A stretch of DNA of 64,000 bases, from positions 89,623-153,622 of the forward strand of contig PDPR01000013.1 in the NCBI GenBank assembly GCA_002749285.1, written 5' to 3'. Source of the DNA: Maribacter sp. GTDB taxonomy: Bacteria; Bacteroidota; Bacteroidia; Flavobacteriales; Flavobacteriaceae. Position 1 is the first letter of the stretch. Each line of letters begins with the position of its first letter. A program made the position numbers and the translations under genes. The notes below the pieces were generated by a model. The model worked only from the letters and a program-made list of their open reading frames with translations, was not told the DNA's origin and searched no databases. Positions 40,156 through 49,671 of this stretch are shown here, in pieces.

Positions 40156-41799
40156 TTATGCGAGCATCGTCACAGGATTCTCAAGGAAAGCCTTTAGTGT
40201 CTGCAGGAATTGCGCCCCTGTGGCACCATCAACAGTCCTATGGTCACATGCCAACGAAAGTATCATTGTATTCCCAACCACAATCTGTCCATTTTTAACA
40301 ACAGGTTTTTCAACAATCGCCCCAACGGACAAAATCGCTGAATTGGGTTGATTGATAATGGAGGTGAATTCCAAAATACCGAACATTCCCAAATTGGAGA
40401 CCGTAAAGGTGCTTCCTTCCATTTCGGCCTGTGTCAATTTCCTGTTTCTGGCCCTTCCCGCAAGATCCTTGACAGATGCACCAATCTGTGTTAAGTTCAT
40501 TTGATCGGCGAACTTGAGTACCGGCACTACCAAACCATCCTCAACGGCAACGGCAACACCAACATGGATATGGTGGTTATACTTTGTAGTATCCCCTTCC
40601 CAAGATGTATTCACTTGGGGGTGTTTCTTAAGTGCCATGGCACAAGCCTTTACCACCATATCATTGAACGACACCTTGGTATCTGGCAAATTATTGATCT
40701 GCGCACGGGAAGCCTTTGCATTATCCATATCGACCTCAATGGTCAAGTAGTAATGTGGCGCCGTGAATTTGGACTCGGACAACCTTTTCGCAATGGCCTT
40801 GCGCATTTTGGAATTCCTGACCTCCTCTGTCCCCTCCTCCCCTACGGGCAAGGCTACTGGGGCAATTGCCGAAGACACTGGGGGTTTTTCCTGCGGAGTT
40901 GCAATAGGTTCCGCAGGTACAAAACCCTCTATATCCTTCTTTACGATCCTACCATGTTCACCAGTACCTTTAACGTCTTTTAGATCAATACCTTTTTCCT
41001 TGGCGATCTTCTTGGCCAATGGAGAAGCAAAGATCCGTTTCCCATCTTTGGCAGTACCAGCTTCTTGACTTGGTTCAACCACTTTTTCCTCTTTTGGTTC
41101 TTTCTTCACTTCTTCTTTTGCAACTTCATTGCCTTTACCTGTAGATGGTCTTACATTCAATGCAGCATCAACATCGGTGCCTTCTGGCCCAATTACCGCA
41201 AGAACAGTATCCACAGGAGACGAATCACCTTCTTGGACACCTATGTACAAAAGGGTTCCTGCATAAAACGACTCAAATTCCATAGTTGCCTTATCGGTCT
41301 CTATTTCCGCTAGGATATCCCCTTCCCCAACTTTATCACCAACTTGTTTAAGCCATTTTGCCACGGTACCTTCCTCCATGGTATCGCTCAAACGAGGCAT
41401 TTTCACAATTTCAACACCTTTGGGAAGATCCACTGAACCAGGTTCATTGGAACCACTAGTAACGGCTGCCTCTGTGGTATTATCCACAACGGGATCTTCT
41501 TTCGTATCATTAGAGGTATCGGTAGCCGCCCCTGCATTGATCAAGCTCGAAATATCCTCGCCTTCCCTACCTATGATGGCCAAAAGAGAATCTACCGGAG
41601 CCCCTTCACCTTCAGCAACACCTACGTACAATAGAGTACCTTCGTAAAAGGACTCGAATTCCATGGTTGCCTTATCAGTTTCAATTTCTGCTAGGATATC
41701 TCCTTCCCCAACTTTATCACCAACTTGTTTAAGCCATTTTGCCACGGTACCTTCTTCCATGGTATCGCTCAAACGAGGCATATTAATCACTTCTGCCAT
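40156..41799 (-). CDS. Pyruvate dehydrogenase E2 (dihydrolipoamide acetyltransferase) with two lipoyl domains
   Basis: Two EIETDKATMEFESFY lipoyl motifs; E3-binding domain (FASPLAKKIAKEKGIDLKDVKGTGEHGRIVKKDI); catalytic DHRTVDGATGAQFL. Confidence 0.95.
   Translation of the reverse strand: MAEVINMPRLSDTMEEGTVAKWLKQVGDKVGEGDILAEIETDKATMEFESFYEGTLLYVGVAEGEGAPVDSLLAIIGREGEDISSLINAGAATDTSNDTKEDPVVDNTTEAAVTSGSNEPGSVDLPKGVEIVKMPRLSDTMEEGTVAKWLKQVGDKVGEGDILAEIETDKATMEFESFYAGTLLYIGVQEGDSSPVDTVLAVIGPEGTDVDAALNVRPSTGKGNEVAKEEVKKEPKEEKVVEPSQEAGTAKDGKRIFASPLAKKIAKEKGIDLKDVKGTGEHGRIVKKDIEGFVPAEPIATPQEKPPVSSAIAPVALPVGEEGTEEVRNSKMRKAIAKRLSESKFTAPHYYLTIEVDMDNAKASRAQINNLPDTKVSFNDMVVKACAMALKKHPQVNTSWEGDTTKYNHHIHVGVAVAVEDGLVVPVLKFADQMNLTQIGASVKDLAGRARNRKLTQAEMEGSTFTVSNLGMFGILEFTSIINQPNSAILSVGAIVEKPVVKNGQIVVGNTMILSLACDHRTVDGATGAQFLQTLKAFLENPVTMLA
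41310..41781. repeat. Intragenic tandem lipoyl-domain duplication (41310..41400 and 41691..41781, 2 mismatches in 91 bp)
   Basis: Direct comparison of the two DNA copies; offset 381 bp = 127 codons. Confidence 0.9.
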
Positions 41800-41806
41800 T
41801 TAAATA

Positions 41807-42802
41807 TTATTTATGTTGTACAAATGGGTAATCCTCTTGGTCATAGACCACGTCATATAATTGATTCAATGGAGGGTAATCGGATTCATCTGCAAATTTC
41901 TCACATTCAGAGACCCGTTTTTTAACATCCTCATCAATTATTTTTATCTCTTCCTCTGTTGCGTATTTTTTAGTTAAGATCACTTCCTTAACCTGTGAAA
42001 TAGGGTCGATCTTCTTATACTCCTCCACCTCTTCCTTGGTTCTGTATTTCTGGGCATCTGACATGGAATGGCCCCTATAGCGATAGGTCTTCATTTCCAG
42101 GAAAGTAGGCCCACCACCACTACGGGCACGCTCAATCGCCTTGCTCATTTCCTTGGCAACAGTAACCGGGTCCATACCATCAACTGGCCCACAGGGCATT
42201 TCATAACCCAATCCCAGTTTCCATATATCGGTGGAATGCGAGGTTCTCGCTACCGAGGTCCCCATGGCATAACCATTATTCTCACAGACAAAAACCACAG
42301 GTAATTGCCAGAGCATGGCCAAATTGAAGCTTTCGTGCAACGAGCCTTGGCGTACCGCACCATCACCCATATAACACAAGGTCACTGAATCCCTTTTGAA
42401 ATATTTATCGGCAAATGCCAGACCGGCACCCAAGGGAATCTGACCCCCAACAATACCGTGCCCCCCATAGAAACGATGTTCCTTGGAGAATATGTGCATA
42501 GAACCCCCCATACCTTTGGAAGTGCCCGTGACCTTGCCATAAAGCTCAGCCATAACCTTTTTGGGGTCGACCCCCATACCTATGGGTTGAACGTGGTTCC
42601 TATAAGCGGTCAACATTCTATCCTTCGTTAAATCCATAGCGTGCAGTGCACCTGCCAGAACAGCTTCTTGACCATTGTATAAATGAAGGAACCCCCTAAC
42701 TTTTTGTTGTATATATACCGCTGCCAACTTGTCCTCGAACTTCCTCCAGAACAACATATCCTCGTACCACTTCAGATAGGTCTCTTTGGTGATTTTTTCC
42801 AT
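41807..42802 (-). CDS. pdhA: Pyruvate dehydrogenase E1 component, alpha subunit
   Basis: LHLYNGQEAVLAG; MGGSMHIFSKEHRFYGGHGIVGGQIPLGAGLAFA; YMGDGAVRQGSLHESFNLA. Confidence 0.95.
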   Translation of the reverse strand: MEKITKETYLKWYEDMLFWRKFEDKLAAVYIQQKVRGFLHLYNGQEAVLAGALHAMDLTKDRMLTAYRNHVQPIGMGVDPKKVMAELYGKVTGTSKGMGGSMHIFSKEHRFYGGHGIVGGQIPLGAGLAFADKYFKRDSVTLCYMGDGAVRQGSLHESFNLAMLWQLPVVFVCENNGYAMGTSVARTSHSTDIWKLGLGYEMPCGPVDGMDPVTVAKEMSKAIERARSGGGPTFLEMKTYRYRGHSMSDAQKYRTKEEVEEYKKIDPISQVKEVILTKKYATEEEIKIIDEDVKKRVSECEKFADESDYPPLNQLYDVVYDQEDYPFVQHK

Positions 42803-43020
42803 CAATCTTGATTTAATTAAAAGTTATTACTTCATGAAGCCATTGGAACCAAGACTTTATGACCCCGAAAAATAGCAAAACAAAAATACACATATTAATC
42901 AATCAGTAAAAAAATAAAATTAAAAGCTTGTCATAAAAATTTCTGGCTACCTGCCAGAATAACAAGATCGGCAAAAATAACATTTTGAACCAGACAGGAG
43001 CTATTAACTTTTTTACGGGG

Positions 43021-43503
43021 TCACAGATAGGCATTGCTAAAACCCAAGGGAAGAATATCCGACAGGGAACTACATTTAATGACCTCCCCTTTCTCTCCCG
43101 TCATAAGTATGGAAATAGGTTCTTTTTGCCTGAGCTCGTACTCTGAAATAGCCTGGCGACAATTACCACATGGTGCCGCGGGCGAACCCACCACATGGTT
43201 TTGCGACATTGAGGCGATAGCAATCGATTTTATCGCAACTCCCGGATATTTGGCCCCAGCCTGGAACACCGCCACCCGTTCCGCACATAAACCTGATGGA
43301 TAAGAGGCATTTTCCTGATTATTGCCAATGACCACAACACCATTCCGCAACAATGCCGCGGCCCCGACATTGAATTTGGAATATGGTGCATAGGCATCCT
43401 TTCTTGCTTCAATGGCCAACTGTAACAGTTCCCTGTCCCCTGAATCCAATTCATCCATAGTATCAAAGACCTGTAGTTCAAAGGAAATCGTTCTTTTTTT
43501 CAT
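43021..43503 (-). CDS. cdd: Cytidine deaminase
   Basis: APYSKFNVGAAALL; YPSGLCAERVAVF; SPAAPCGNCRQAISEY. Confidence 0.95.
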   Translation of the reverse strand: MKKRTISFELQVFDTMDELDSGDRELLQLAIEARKDAYAPYSKFNVGAAALLRNGVVVIGNNQENASYPSGLCAERVAVFQAGAKYPGVAIKSIAIASMSQNHVVGSPAAPCGNCRQAISEYELRQKEPISILMTGEKGEVIKCSSLSDILPLGFSNAYL

Positions 43504-43534
43504 CTTATCAAAACATTTCGTAGATGCCTAAATT

Positions 43535-43564
43535 AACAAAACCTGCTCAAAGGCAGGTTTTGTT
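43535..43564 (-). terminator. Terminator downstream of porV
   Basis: AACAAAACCTGC tcaaag GCAGGTTTTGTT. Confidence 0.6.
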
Positions 43565-43582
43565 CCATGATATATTTTTTAT

Positions 43583-44749
43583 TTAGTCGTTATAAAACTC
43601 CTCCCCCAAATTAAAGGTCAGGGAAAAACGCAATGTGTTCTCCAACGGATTCTTGACCTGGGAAGTAGAGAACAAATAGGAAAGATCGATCTGGGCTGCC
43701 TTGTATTTAAAACCAGGGCCTATCGCGAAGAATTTCCTTGAGCCTTTTTCCTCGCTCTCGTTAAAGTATCCGGCACGAACCATAAAAGCACCTTGATAGG
43801 CGTATTCCATCCCCAAAGCCCATGTGAACTCCTTCAGTTCCTCGCCAAAGCCATCCGGGGCATCACCAAAGGACTTGAAGACCCCACTTAAAAAACCAAT
43901 TTGTTGGTACTCGTCGTTATCGGTTCCGTCCACTACACCATCATCATTGAAATCCTTGGGTGTCGGCACCAATAATTTGTTGAATTCGGAGGTTATACCA
44001 ATAGTATTATCCTGATCTAAAATAAAATCGAACCCAACACCGAACTTTAAATTAGTTGGCAGAAAGTTTTCCTGTCCCCTTTCATCATAGGACATCTTCC
44101 CCCCAAGATTGGAAATATTGAAACCGGCCCTCCATCTACCATCGAAATTGTCATAGGCAATTTCCCTTGAACGATAAAAACCGGCAATATCAACAGAAAA
44201 TGTGCTAGCCGCTTTCGAATCCACGTTCCCATTCTGTGGCAATTTCAAATTAGACCTTATGAACCTACCCCCAACACCCATTGAAAAAGTTGGGCTTAAC
44301 TTTAATGAGTACGACCCATCCAAAGCCAGTTCATTGGGTTTGGCCAAAGTTCCCGGATCATTCGCAAACTGCCTGAGTTCGATTTCCCCCAGTGTAAAAT
44401 AACGTACGCTAAGGGCAAAAGTACTTTGCCCGTCTATTTTATTAAAGAAACTCGCATTCAATAGCGATATATCGGTAATCAGGCTTTCCAGATAAGGCGT
44501 ATAACTCACCCCTATACCCATTTTTCTTTCGGCAAAAGCAAACTTTGCTGGATTCCATTGCTGTGAAAAGGCATCTGTGGAAGTTGCCACGCCTATATCC
44601 CCCATACCCGCAGCCCTAGCATCGGCCGCAATGGCCAAGAAAGGTACGGCGGTAGTTATGACCCTATCCTCTTGGGCCGATACCTGGGCAACAAAGGCCA
44701 ACAATATCAATAATGGGATTTTCTTCATCAGCATTGGTCTTATTTTCAT
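43583..44749 (-). CDS. porV: Type IX secretion system outer membrane channel protein PorV
   Basis: ITTAVPFLAIAADARAAGMGDIGVATSTDAFSQQWNPAKFAFAERKMGIGVSYTPYL...barrel; start placed at MKIRPMLMKK. Confidence 0.9.
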   Translation of the reverse strand: MKIRPMLMKKIPLLILLAFVAQVSAQEDRVITTAVPFLAIAADARAAGMGDIGVATSTDAFSQQWNPAKFAFAERKMGIGVSYTPYLESLITDISLLNASFFNKIDGQSTFALSVRYFTLGEIELRQFANDPGTLAKPNELALDGSYSLKLSPTFSMGVGGRFIRSNLKLPQNGNVDSKAASTFSVDIAGFYRSREIAYDNFDGRWRAGFNISNLGGKMSYDERGQENFLPTNLKFGVGFDFILDQDNTIGITSEFNKLLVPTPKDFNDDGVVDGTDNDEYQQIGFLSGVFKSFGDAPDGFGEELKEFTWALGMEYAYQGAFMVRAGYFNESEEKGSRKFFAIGPGFKYKAAQIDLSYLFSTSQVKNPLENTLRFSLTFNLGEEFYND

Positions 44750-45172
44750 TATAGAATAAATAGAAATGTTTAGTAGTTTCCCCAAAAAACCAGGACTATT
44801 GTATTGGTAAACGAAGTTTTTGAAAATATCTTATACCTTTCATCGAAAATATACAAATTATCGATGGTGGTTCCGGCTTGGCCGCCACCCTTTCACATGG
44901 TGGCCCGATCCTTTTGGCCTATGCACCCATACCGATATACCTAGCGCATAAAAGAAATATTCAAATCCATACTATAATAACAATTACACCGTTATCTTTT
45001 TTATACGCACACTTTCGCACCATTTAAAATGACAAATACGGAAATAATTTTTGAGTGATAAAATATTATGCCCAAAACATCGTTTAATATGCCGAAAGTG
45101 ACACCAAATTAAATTTAAGAATTCAAAACTACATAGAAAGGTAGTTTAAATATTTGAACTCAAGTCCTAATT

Positions 45173-46840
45173 ATGAAAAAACAGTTTATCAAAATTGTAC
45201 TTTCTTGTGCAGTAATAGCGGGAGGTTGCACTGTTACAAGCTGTAGCAGGAAATCCTCGTCTTCCAAAAATGTATCGAGAGCTACAGGTTGGAAAATAAA
45301 TGCCAAGGAAGGTGGTTTCCAATACAACACAGACTTTAAAGAGCAAGAAACCGCTCCCGGTCTTGTTTTTGTGGAAGGTGGCACATTCACCAAAGGCAAG
45401 GTACAAGATGATGTTATGCACGATTGGAACAACACACCTACTTCGCAGCACGTACAATCCTTTTACATGGATGAAACTGAGGTCACCAACGTAATGTACC
45501 TGGAATATCTGGATTACCTGAAGAGTGTATACCCTCCGGAAAACCCTAAATATGCAAATATTTACAAAGGTGCCCTACCCGACACATTGGTTTGGAGAAA
45601 CCGATTGGGGTTCAATGAGACCATGACCAACAATTACCTAAGGCATCCTGCCTATGCAGAATACCCCGTAGTTGGTGTAAACTGGATACAGGCCACACAG
45701 TTTGCCGAATGGAGGACAGACCGTGTAAACGAGGTGATGTTGGAAAGGGAAGGTTATTTGGCCAAAAATGCCAAATACCAAGCAGCTACTGGTGAGGTTG
45801 CGGGTACGTTCAGCACAGAAGCCTACCTTAACAGACCTGAATCCGTCTATAATGGGCAAATAGATTCCCTACAAGGAAAAAAGAAAAAAGACAGCATAAA
45901 CACATTTGCAAAAAGGAGTAGTGGCATAATTATGCCCGAATATCGGTTACCTACGGAAACCGAATGGGAATATGCCGCACAGGCACAGGTTGGCTCAAGG
46001 GAATACAACAACTATAGAGGCAGGAAAAAATACCCTTGGGACGGTGAGTACACAAGAAATGGCCAACGTGTTGGCCGAGGCGACCAACTAGCGAACTTTA
46101 AACAGGGAAAAGGCGACTATGGCGGAATCGCAGGTTGGTCAGATGATGGTGCCGATATCACAGCACAGGTAATGTCCTACAAGCCAAACGACCTAGGGCT
46201 TTACGACATGGCCGGCAATGTTGCCGAATGGGTGGCGGATGTTTACCGGCCAATAGTGGACGACGAGATCAGTGACTTTAACTACTACAGGGGAAATATT
46301 TATTTGAAAACCGCAATCGGTGAGGATGGCAAAGTGAATATATTGAGTGATTCCGTGGTATACGACACCCTTCCTACAGGTAAAATCGTAGCGGTAAACC
46401 TACCTGGCGAAATAAAAATGGTTCCTGTAGGCGAGGAAGAAACCTATTTAAGAACCAATTTCTCCTCTAGTGACAATAGAGGTTACAGGGACGGGGACCC
46501 AAGTTCTTCAAGATTCTTCGACAGATTCGGTAATGAGGAGGGTGAAAATACCAAGGAAATGTACAATTCCCCCAAACACAAGGTAAAAAGGGATTCGTTA
46601 GGAAACTTGATCCGTCAATATGACCACTCCAACAACAGGACTACATTGATCAATAATGAAGTAAGGGTGTACAAAGGAGGTTCCTGGAGGGACAGGGCTT
46701 ATTGGTTAGATCCCGCACAACGCAGATACCTGCCACAGTACATGGCTACGGATTATATCGGTTTCCGATGTGCGATGTCCAGGGTAGGCTCAAAATCAAA
46801 ATCAAAGAACAAAACAGTAAGAAGCAAAAAAGTCAAATAA
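45173..46840 (+). CDS. gldJ: Gliding motility lipoprotein GldJ (FGE-sulfatase-like domain)
   Basis: Lipoprotein signal (TVTSCSRK); FVEGGTFTKGKVQDDVMHDWNNTPTSQHVQSFYMDETEVTNVMYLEYLDYL; RVYKGGSWRDRAYWLDPAQRRYL. Confidence 0.93.
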   Translation: MKKQFIKIVLSCAVIAGGCTVTSCSRKSSSSKNVSRATGWKINAKEGGFQYNTDFKEQETAPGLVFVEGGTFTKGKVQDDVMHDWNNTPTSQHVQSFYMDETEVTNVMYLEYLDYLKSVYPPENPKYANIYKGALPDTLVWRNRLGFNETMTNNYLRHPAYAEYPVVGVNWIQATQFAEWRTDRVNEVMLEREGYLAKNAKYQAATGEVAGTFSTEAYLNRPESVYNGQIDSLQGKKKKDSINTFAKRSSGIIMPEYRLPTETEWEYAAQAQVGSREYNNYRGRKKYPWDGEYTRNGQRVGRGDQLANFKQGKGDYGGIAGWSDDGADITAQVMSYKPNDLGLYDMAGNVAEWVADVYRPIVDDEISDFNYYRGNIYLKTAIGEDGKVNILSDSVVYDTLPTGKIVAVNLPGEIKMVPVGEEETYLRTNFSSSDNRGYRDGDPSSSRFFDRFGNEEGENTKEMYNSPKHKVKRDSLGNLIRQYDHSNNRTTLINNEVRVYKGGSWRDRAYWLDPAQRRYLPQYMATDYIGFRCAMSRVGSKSKSKNKTVRSKKVK

Positions 46841-46860
46841 CTTTACTGGAAAGTTATATA

Positions 46861-46891
46861 GAAAGCCCTGATATTCCATCAGGGCTTTTTT
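46861..46891 (+). terminator. Terminator downstream of gldJ
   Basis: AAAGCCCTGATattccATCAGGGCTTTTTTT. Confidence 0.8.
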
Positions 46892-46903
46892 TATCTTTGA
46901 CTT

Positions 46904-48181
46904 ATGAACATAACCGCACTTCACCAGATTTTCCTACAGTTCCCCACTGTTTGTACCGATACTCGAAAAATCACGGACAATTGTATATTCTTCGCCCTAA
47001 AAGGTGACAACTTCAATGGCAACGACTATGTAGGATCCGCCTTACGGAAAGGAGCCGCCTATGCCGTATCCGATGACAAAGAATATACTAATCTCGACAA
47101 GGTGCTCATTGTTGATGATGTTCTGGGAACACTCCAGGAACTGGCCAAATACCACAGAAACCACTGTTCTGCCAGAATCATTGCCCTAACAGGCAGCAAT
47201 GGCAAGACGACCACCAAGGAGCTTATCCTTTCGGTCCTTTCACAGAAATACAAGACCGTGGCAACCGTTGGAAACCTCAACAACCACATAGGCGTACCCC
47301 TTACCCTCTTGTCGATCAAGGAGGATACCGAAATCGCCATCGTCGAAATGGGCGCCAACCACTTAAAGGAAATCGAATTCCTTTGCACCATTGCCCTACC
47401 TGATTTTGGATACATCACAAATTTCGGAAAGGCCCATTTGGAAGGCTTTGGAGGTGTAGATGGTGTAATAGAGGGCAAAAGTGAGCTTTATTCCTTTATA
47501 ACAAACCATAATGGAATAGCTTTCCTAAATGCGGATGATCCTGTCCAATTGGGGAAATTGGGAACCTATATTCAAAAATATGGCTTTTCAAAAACCAAAA
47601 AGGAATACTATACAATCGAATTCCTAAAGGCCGACCCCTATGTTTCCTTACGGGTCGAGGACACAACCATTCAATCCCAGCTTATAGGAAGCTACAACTT
47701 TGAAAATTGTTGTGCGGCCATTATCATGGGCAAATATTTCAATATCCCCCTAGATGCCATCAAAATTGCCATCGAGGGCTATATGCCACAGAACAACAGA
47801 TCCCAGATTATCAACAAAAACGGTAGGCAGATCATCCTTGATGCCTATAATGCAAACCCTTCGAGCATGAAGGTTGCCTTGGAAAACTTCAACAACCTGG
47901 AAGGTGGGCCAAAAATGGCCTTTTTGGGCGATATGTTCGAATTGGGTGAATCCTCCCCGATCGAACACCAGAACATCACCGATATATTAGTGCAACTCGA
48001 TATTGAAAAAGTTTTCTTACTAGGGGAGAATTTCAACAAGACAGAATGTCCCTTTACAAAATTCAAGGACTTTGATGAATTTAAATCGAATTTCAAGGAT
48101 TTAGATCTGGTCGAAAACGGAAAAACCCTTATCAAGGGTTCAAGGGGCATGGCCTTGGAACGTATACTCGACCTACTCTAG
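46904..48181 (+). CDS. murF: UDP-N-acetylmuramoyl-tripeptide--D-alanyl-D-alanine ligase
   Basis: TDTRKITDNCIFFALKGDNFNGNDY; LTGSNGKTTTKELI; EMGANHLKEIEFLC. Confidence 0.95.
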   Translation: MNITALHQIFLQFPTVCTDTRKITDNCIFFALKGDNFNGNDYVGSALRKGAAYAVSDDKEYTNLDKVLIVDDVLGTLQELAKYHRNHCSARIIALTGSNGKTTTKELILSVLSQKYKTVATVGNLNNHIGVPLTLLSIKEDTEIAIVEMGANHLKEIEFLCTIALPDFGYITNFGKAHLEGFGGVDGVIEGKSELYSFITNHNGIAFLNADDPVQLGKLGTYIQKYGFSKTKKEYYTIEFLKADPYVSLRVEDTTIQSQLIGSYNFENCCAAIIMGKYFNIPLDAIKIAIEGYMPQNNRSQIINKNGRQIILDAYNANPSSMKVALENFNNLEGGPKMAFLGDMFELGESSPIEHQNITDILVQLDIEKVFLLGENFNKTECPFTKFKDFDEFKSNFKDLDLVENGKTLIKGSRGMALERILDLL

Positions 48182-48209
48182 TTGAACTTGGCCGGCAAAA
48201 GGAAAGAAG

Positions 48210-48284
48210 TGGGATATACTGGATTCGAACCAGTGACCTCTGCCCTGTCAAGGCAGCGCTCTAAACCAACTGAGCTAATATCCC
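48210..48284 (-). tRNA. tRNA-Val (anticodon GAC)
   Basis: GGGATATTAGCTCAGTTGGTTTAGAGCGCTGCCTTGACAGGGCAGAGGTCACTGGTTCGAATCCAGTATATCCCA; cloverleaf stems pair; no encoded CCA. Confidence 0.95.
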
Positions 48285-48503
48285 GATAAAATTTGAAAGT
48301 GCTAAGGTATGACTAATTTTTTATTCCCAAAACTTACCCGCCGAGAATGATCGGCAAATCGCTAAAATATTTTTGAGTTTTGGGCGCGTTGGGGGAAAAC
48401 CAATATCCCCCATCAATATAATTTACTCTTGGGCATGGTTTTGTTTTGGTCGCACACCCCTATCCTATAAGCAAACGCCCCGGCTTTTCGGAGCTTACCA
48501 CAT

Positions 48504-48788
48504 TTATTCGTTTTCCGCCTTTATACTATCCATTTCCTTCCTGAACCTTAGGATCATAAAGCTATCGAATTGTTGCTCAATACTGTCACGCATGAACCTC
48601 CAGTTCGAGGATGTCATTCTCAGGTTAAAATCCCTGATTTTATTGAACCGTGCCATATTGAACCGATTGGCACGCCAAGCCGCCTCTGTACTTTCCTTAT
48701 GTTTCAGGTCCTGAAGATATATCCCTATACCAAAACTTAGTACAACAACAACCAACACGGTTATCCAAAATTTCGAATTTGTCTTCAT
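48504..48788 (-). CDS. Hypothetical protein with N-terminal TM and coiled-coil-like C-terminus
   Basis: MKTNSKFWITVLVVVVLSFGIGIYLQDLKHKES...; 94 aa, coding-like composition. Confidence 0.55.
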   Translation of the reverse strand: MKTNSKFWITVLVVVVLSFGIGIYLQDLKHKESTEAAWRANRFNMARFNKIRDFNLRMTSSNWRFMRDSIEQQFDSFMILRFRKEMDSIKAENE

Positions 48789-48888
48789 AACATCCTTGGT
48801 GATTTAGGGCATTGAATGGCAATGTATAAATACAGAAATCCATTACAATCTATAATAAAGTTAAAGCATTGCCGCATAACGACAAAAT

Positions 48889-49671
48889 ACATCTACGATT
48901 GATTTACAAATATGACACCAACGGCAACATGGTATCCATGCCAACAAGGGCATAAAAGGTGCGACACCAACGGAAAAGGGCATTGCGTACAACCTGCCCG
49001 GATAAAAACAAACGATGGGGGGGAACAACGGTACGGTTTCGTATATTTACGATGCTACCGGGGCAAGACCCCGGAAGAACGTTCTTGAAAATGGTGTTGG
49101 CACTTTTACCGATTATGCCGGTAATTACATATATGAGAACGGCACATTGCAGTTCTTCAACCATCCGGAAGGATACGTTGAACCGGACGGTTCAGGGGGA
49201 TACGACTATGTATACCAATATAGAGATGTTTGGGGCAATGTGAGGCTAAGCTACGCCGATATTAATAGCGACGGTTCCGTTGACCAAGCGGAGATACTCC
49301 AAGAGAGGAACTACTATCCATTTGGGCTGCAGCACAAGGGTTACAATGGAAATATCCAAGGAGTAGAGAATAACCATTTCACCTATCAGGGACAGGAACT
49401 TACAGAGGACCTGGGTCTTAACGTACATGAATGGAGATACAGGATGAGCGACCCTGCGATTGGTAGGTTCTGGCAAGTTGACCCATTGGCGGAGGACTTC
49501 ATGTATAACTCAACCTATGCTTTTCAAGAGAACAAGCTGGGCATTGGTGTAGAATTGGAAGGCTTAGAAGTTAGCAGGCATGAATGGTTAGATGAAAATG
49601 GTCAGAACAATATAAGGTATGACGCCCAAATAAAGTTTTCAATAATTCCAGCGCATCAATTGACCAAGTAA
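48889..49671 (+). pseudogene. RHS repeat-associated core remnant (multiple frameshifts)
   Basis: LIYKYDTNGNM..., KGIAYNLP in another frame, then GGNNGTVSYIYDATGARPRKN...VWGNVRLSYAD...ERNYYPFGLQHKGYNG...GQELTEDLGLNVHEWRYRMSDPAIGRFWQVDPLAEDFMYNSTYAFQENK. Confidence 0.85.

Noticed and set aside
48904-49243. ORFs 48904..49164 (-) and 48959..49243 (+)
   Set aside because: Products of the decayed RHS region read in wrong frames; the RHS core frame explains the sequence better.
49623-49671. Programmed -1 ribosomal frameshift in the RHS gene
   Set aside because: No X_XXY_YYZ slippery heptamer in frame within the overlap, and the upstream part is also frameshifted, so decay is simpler.
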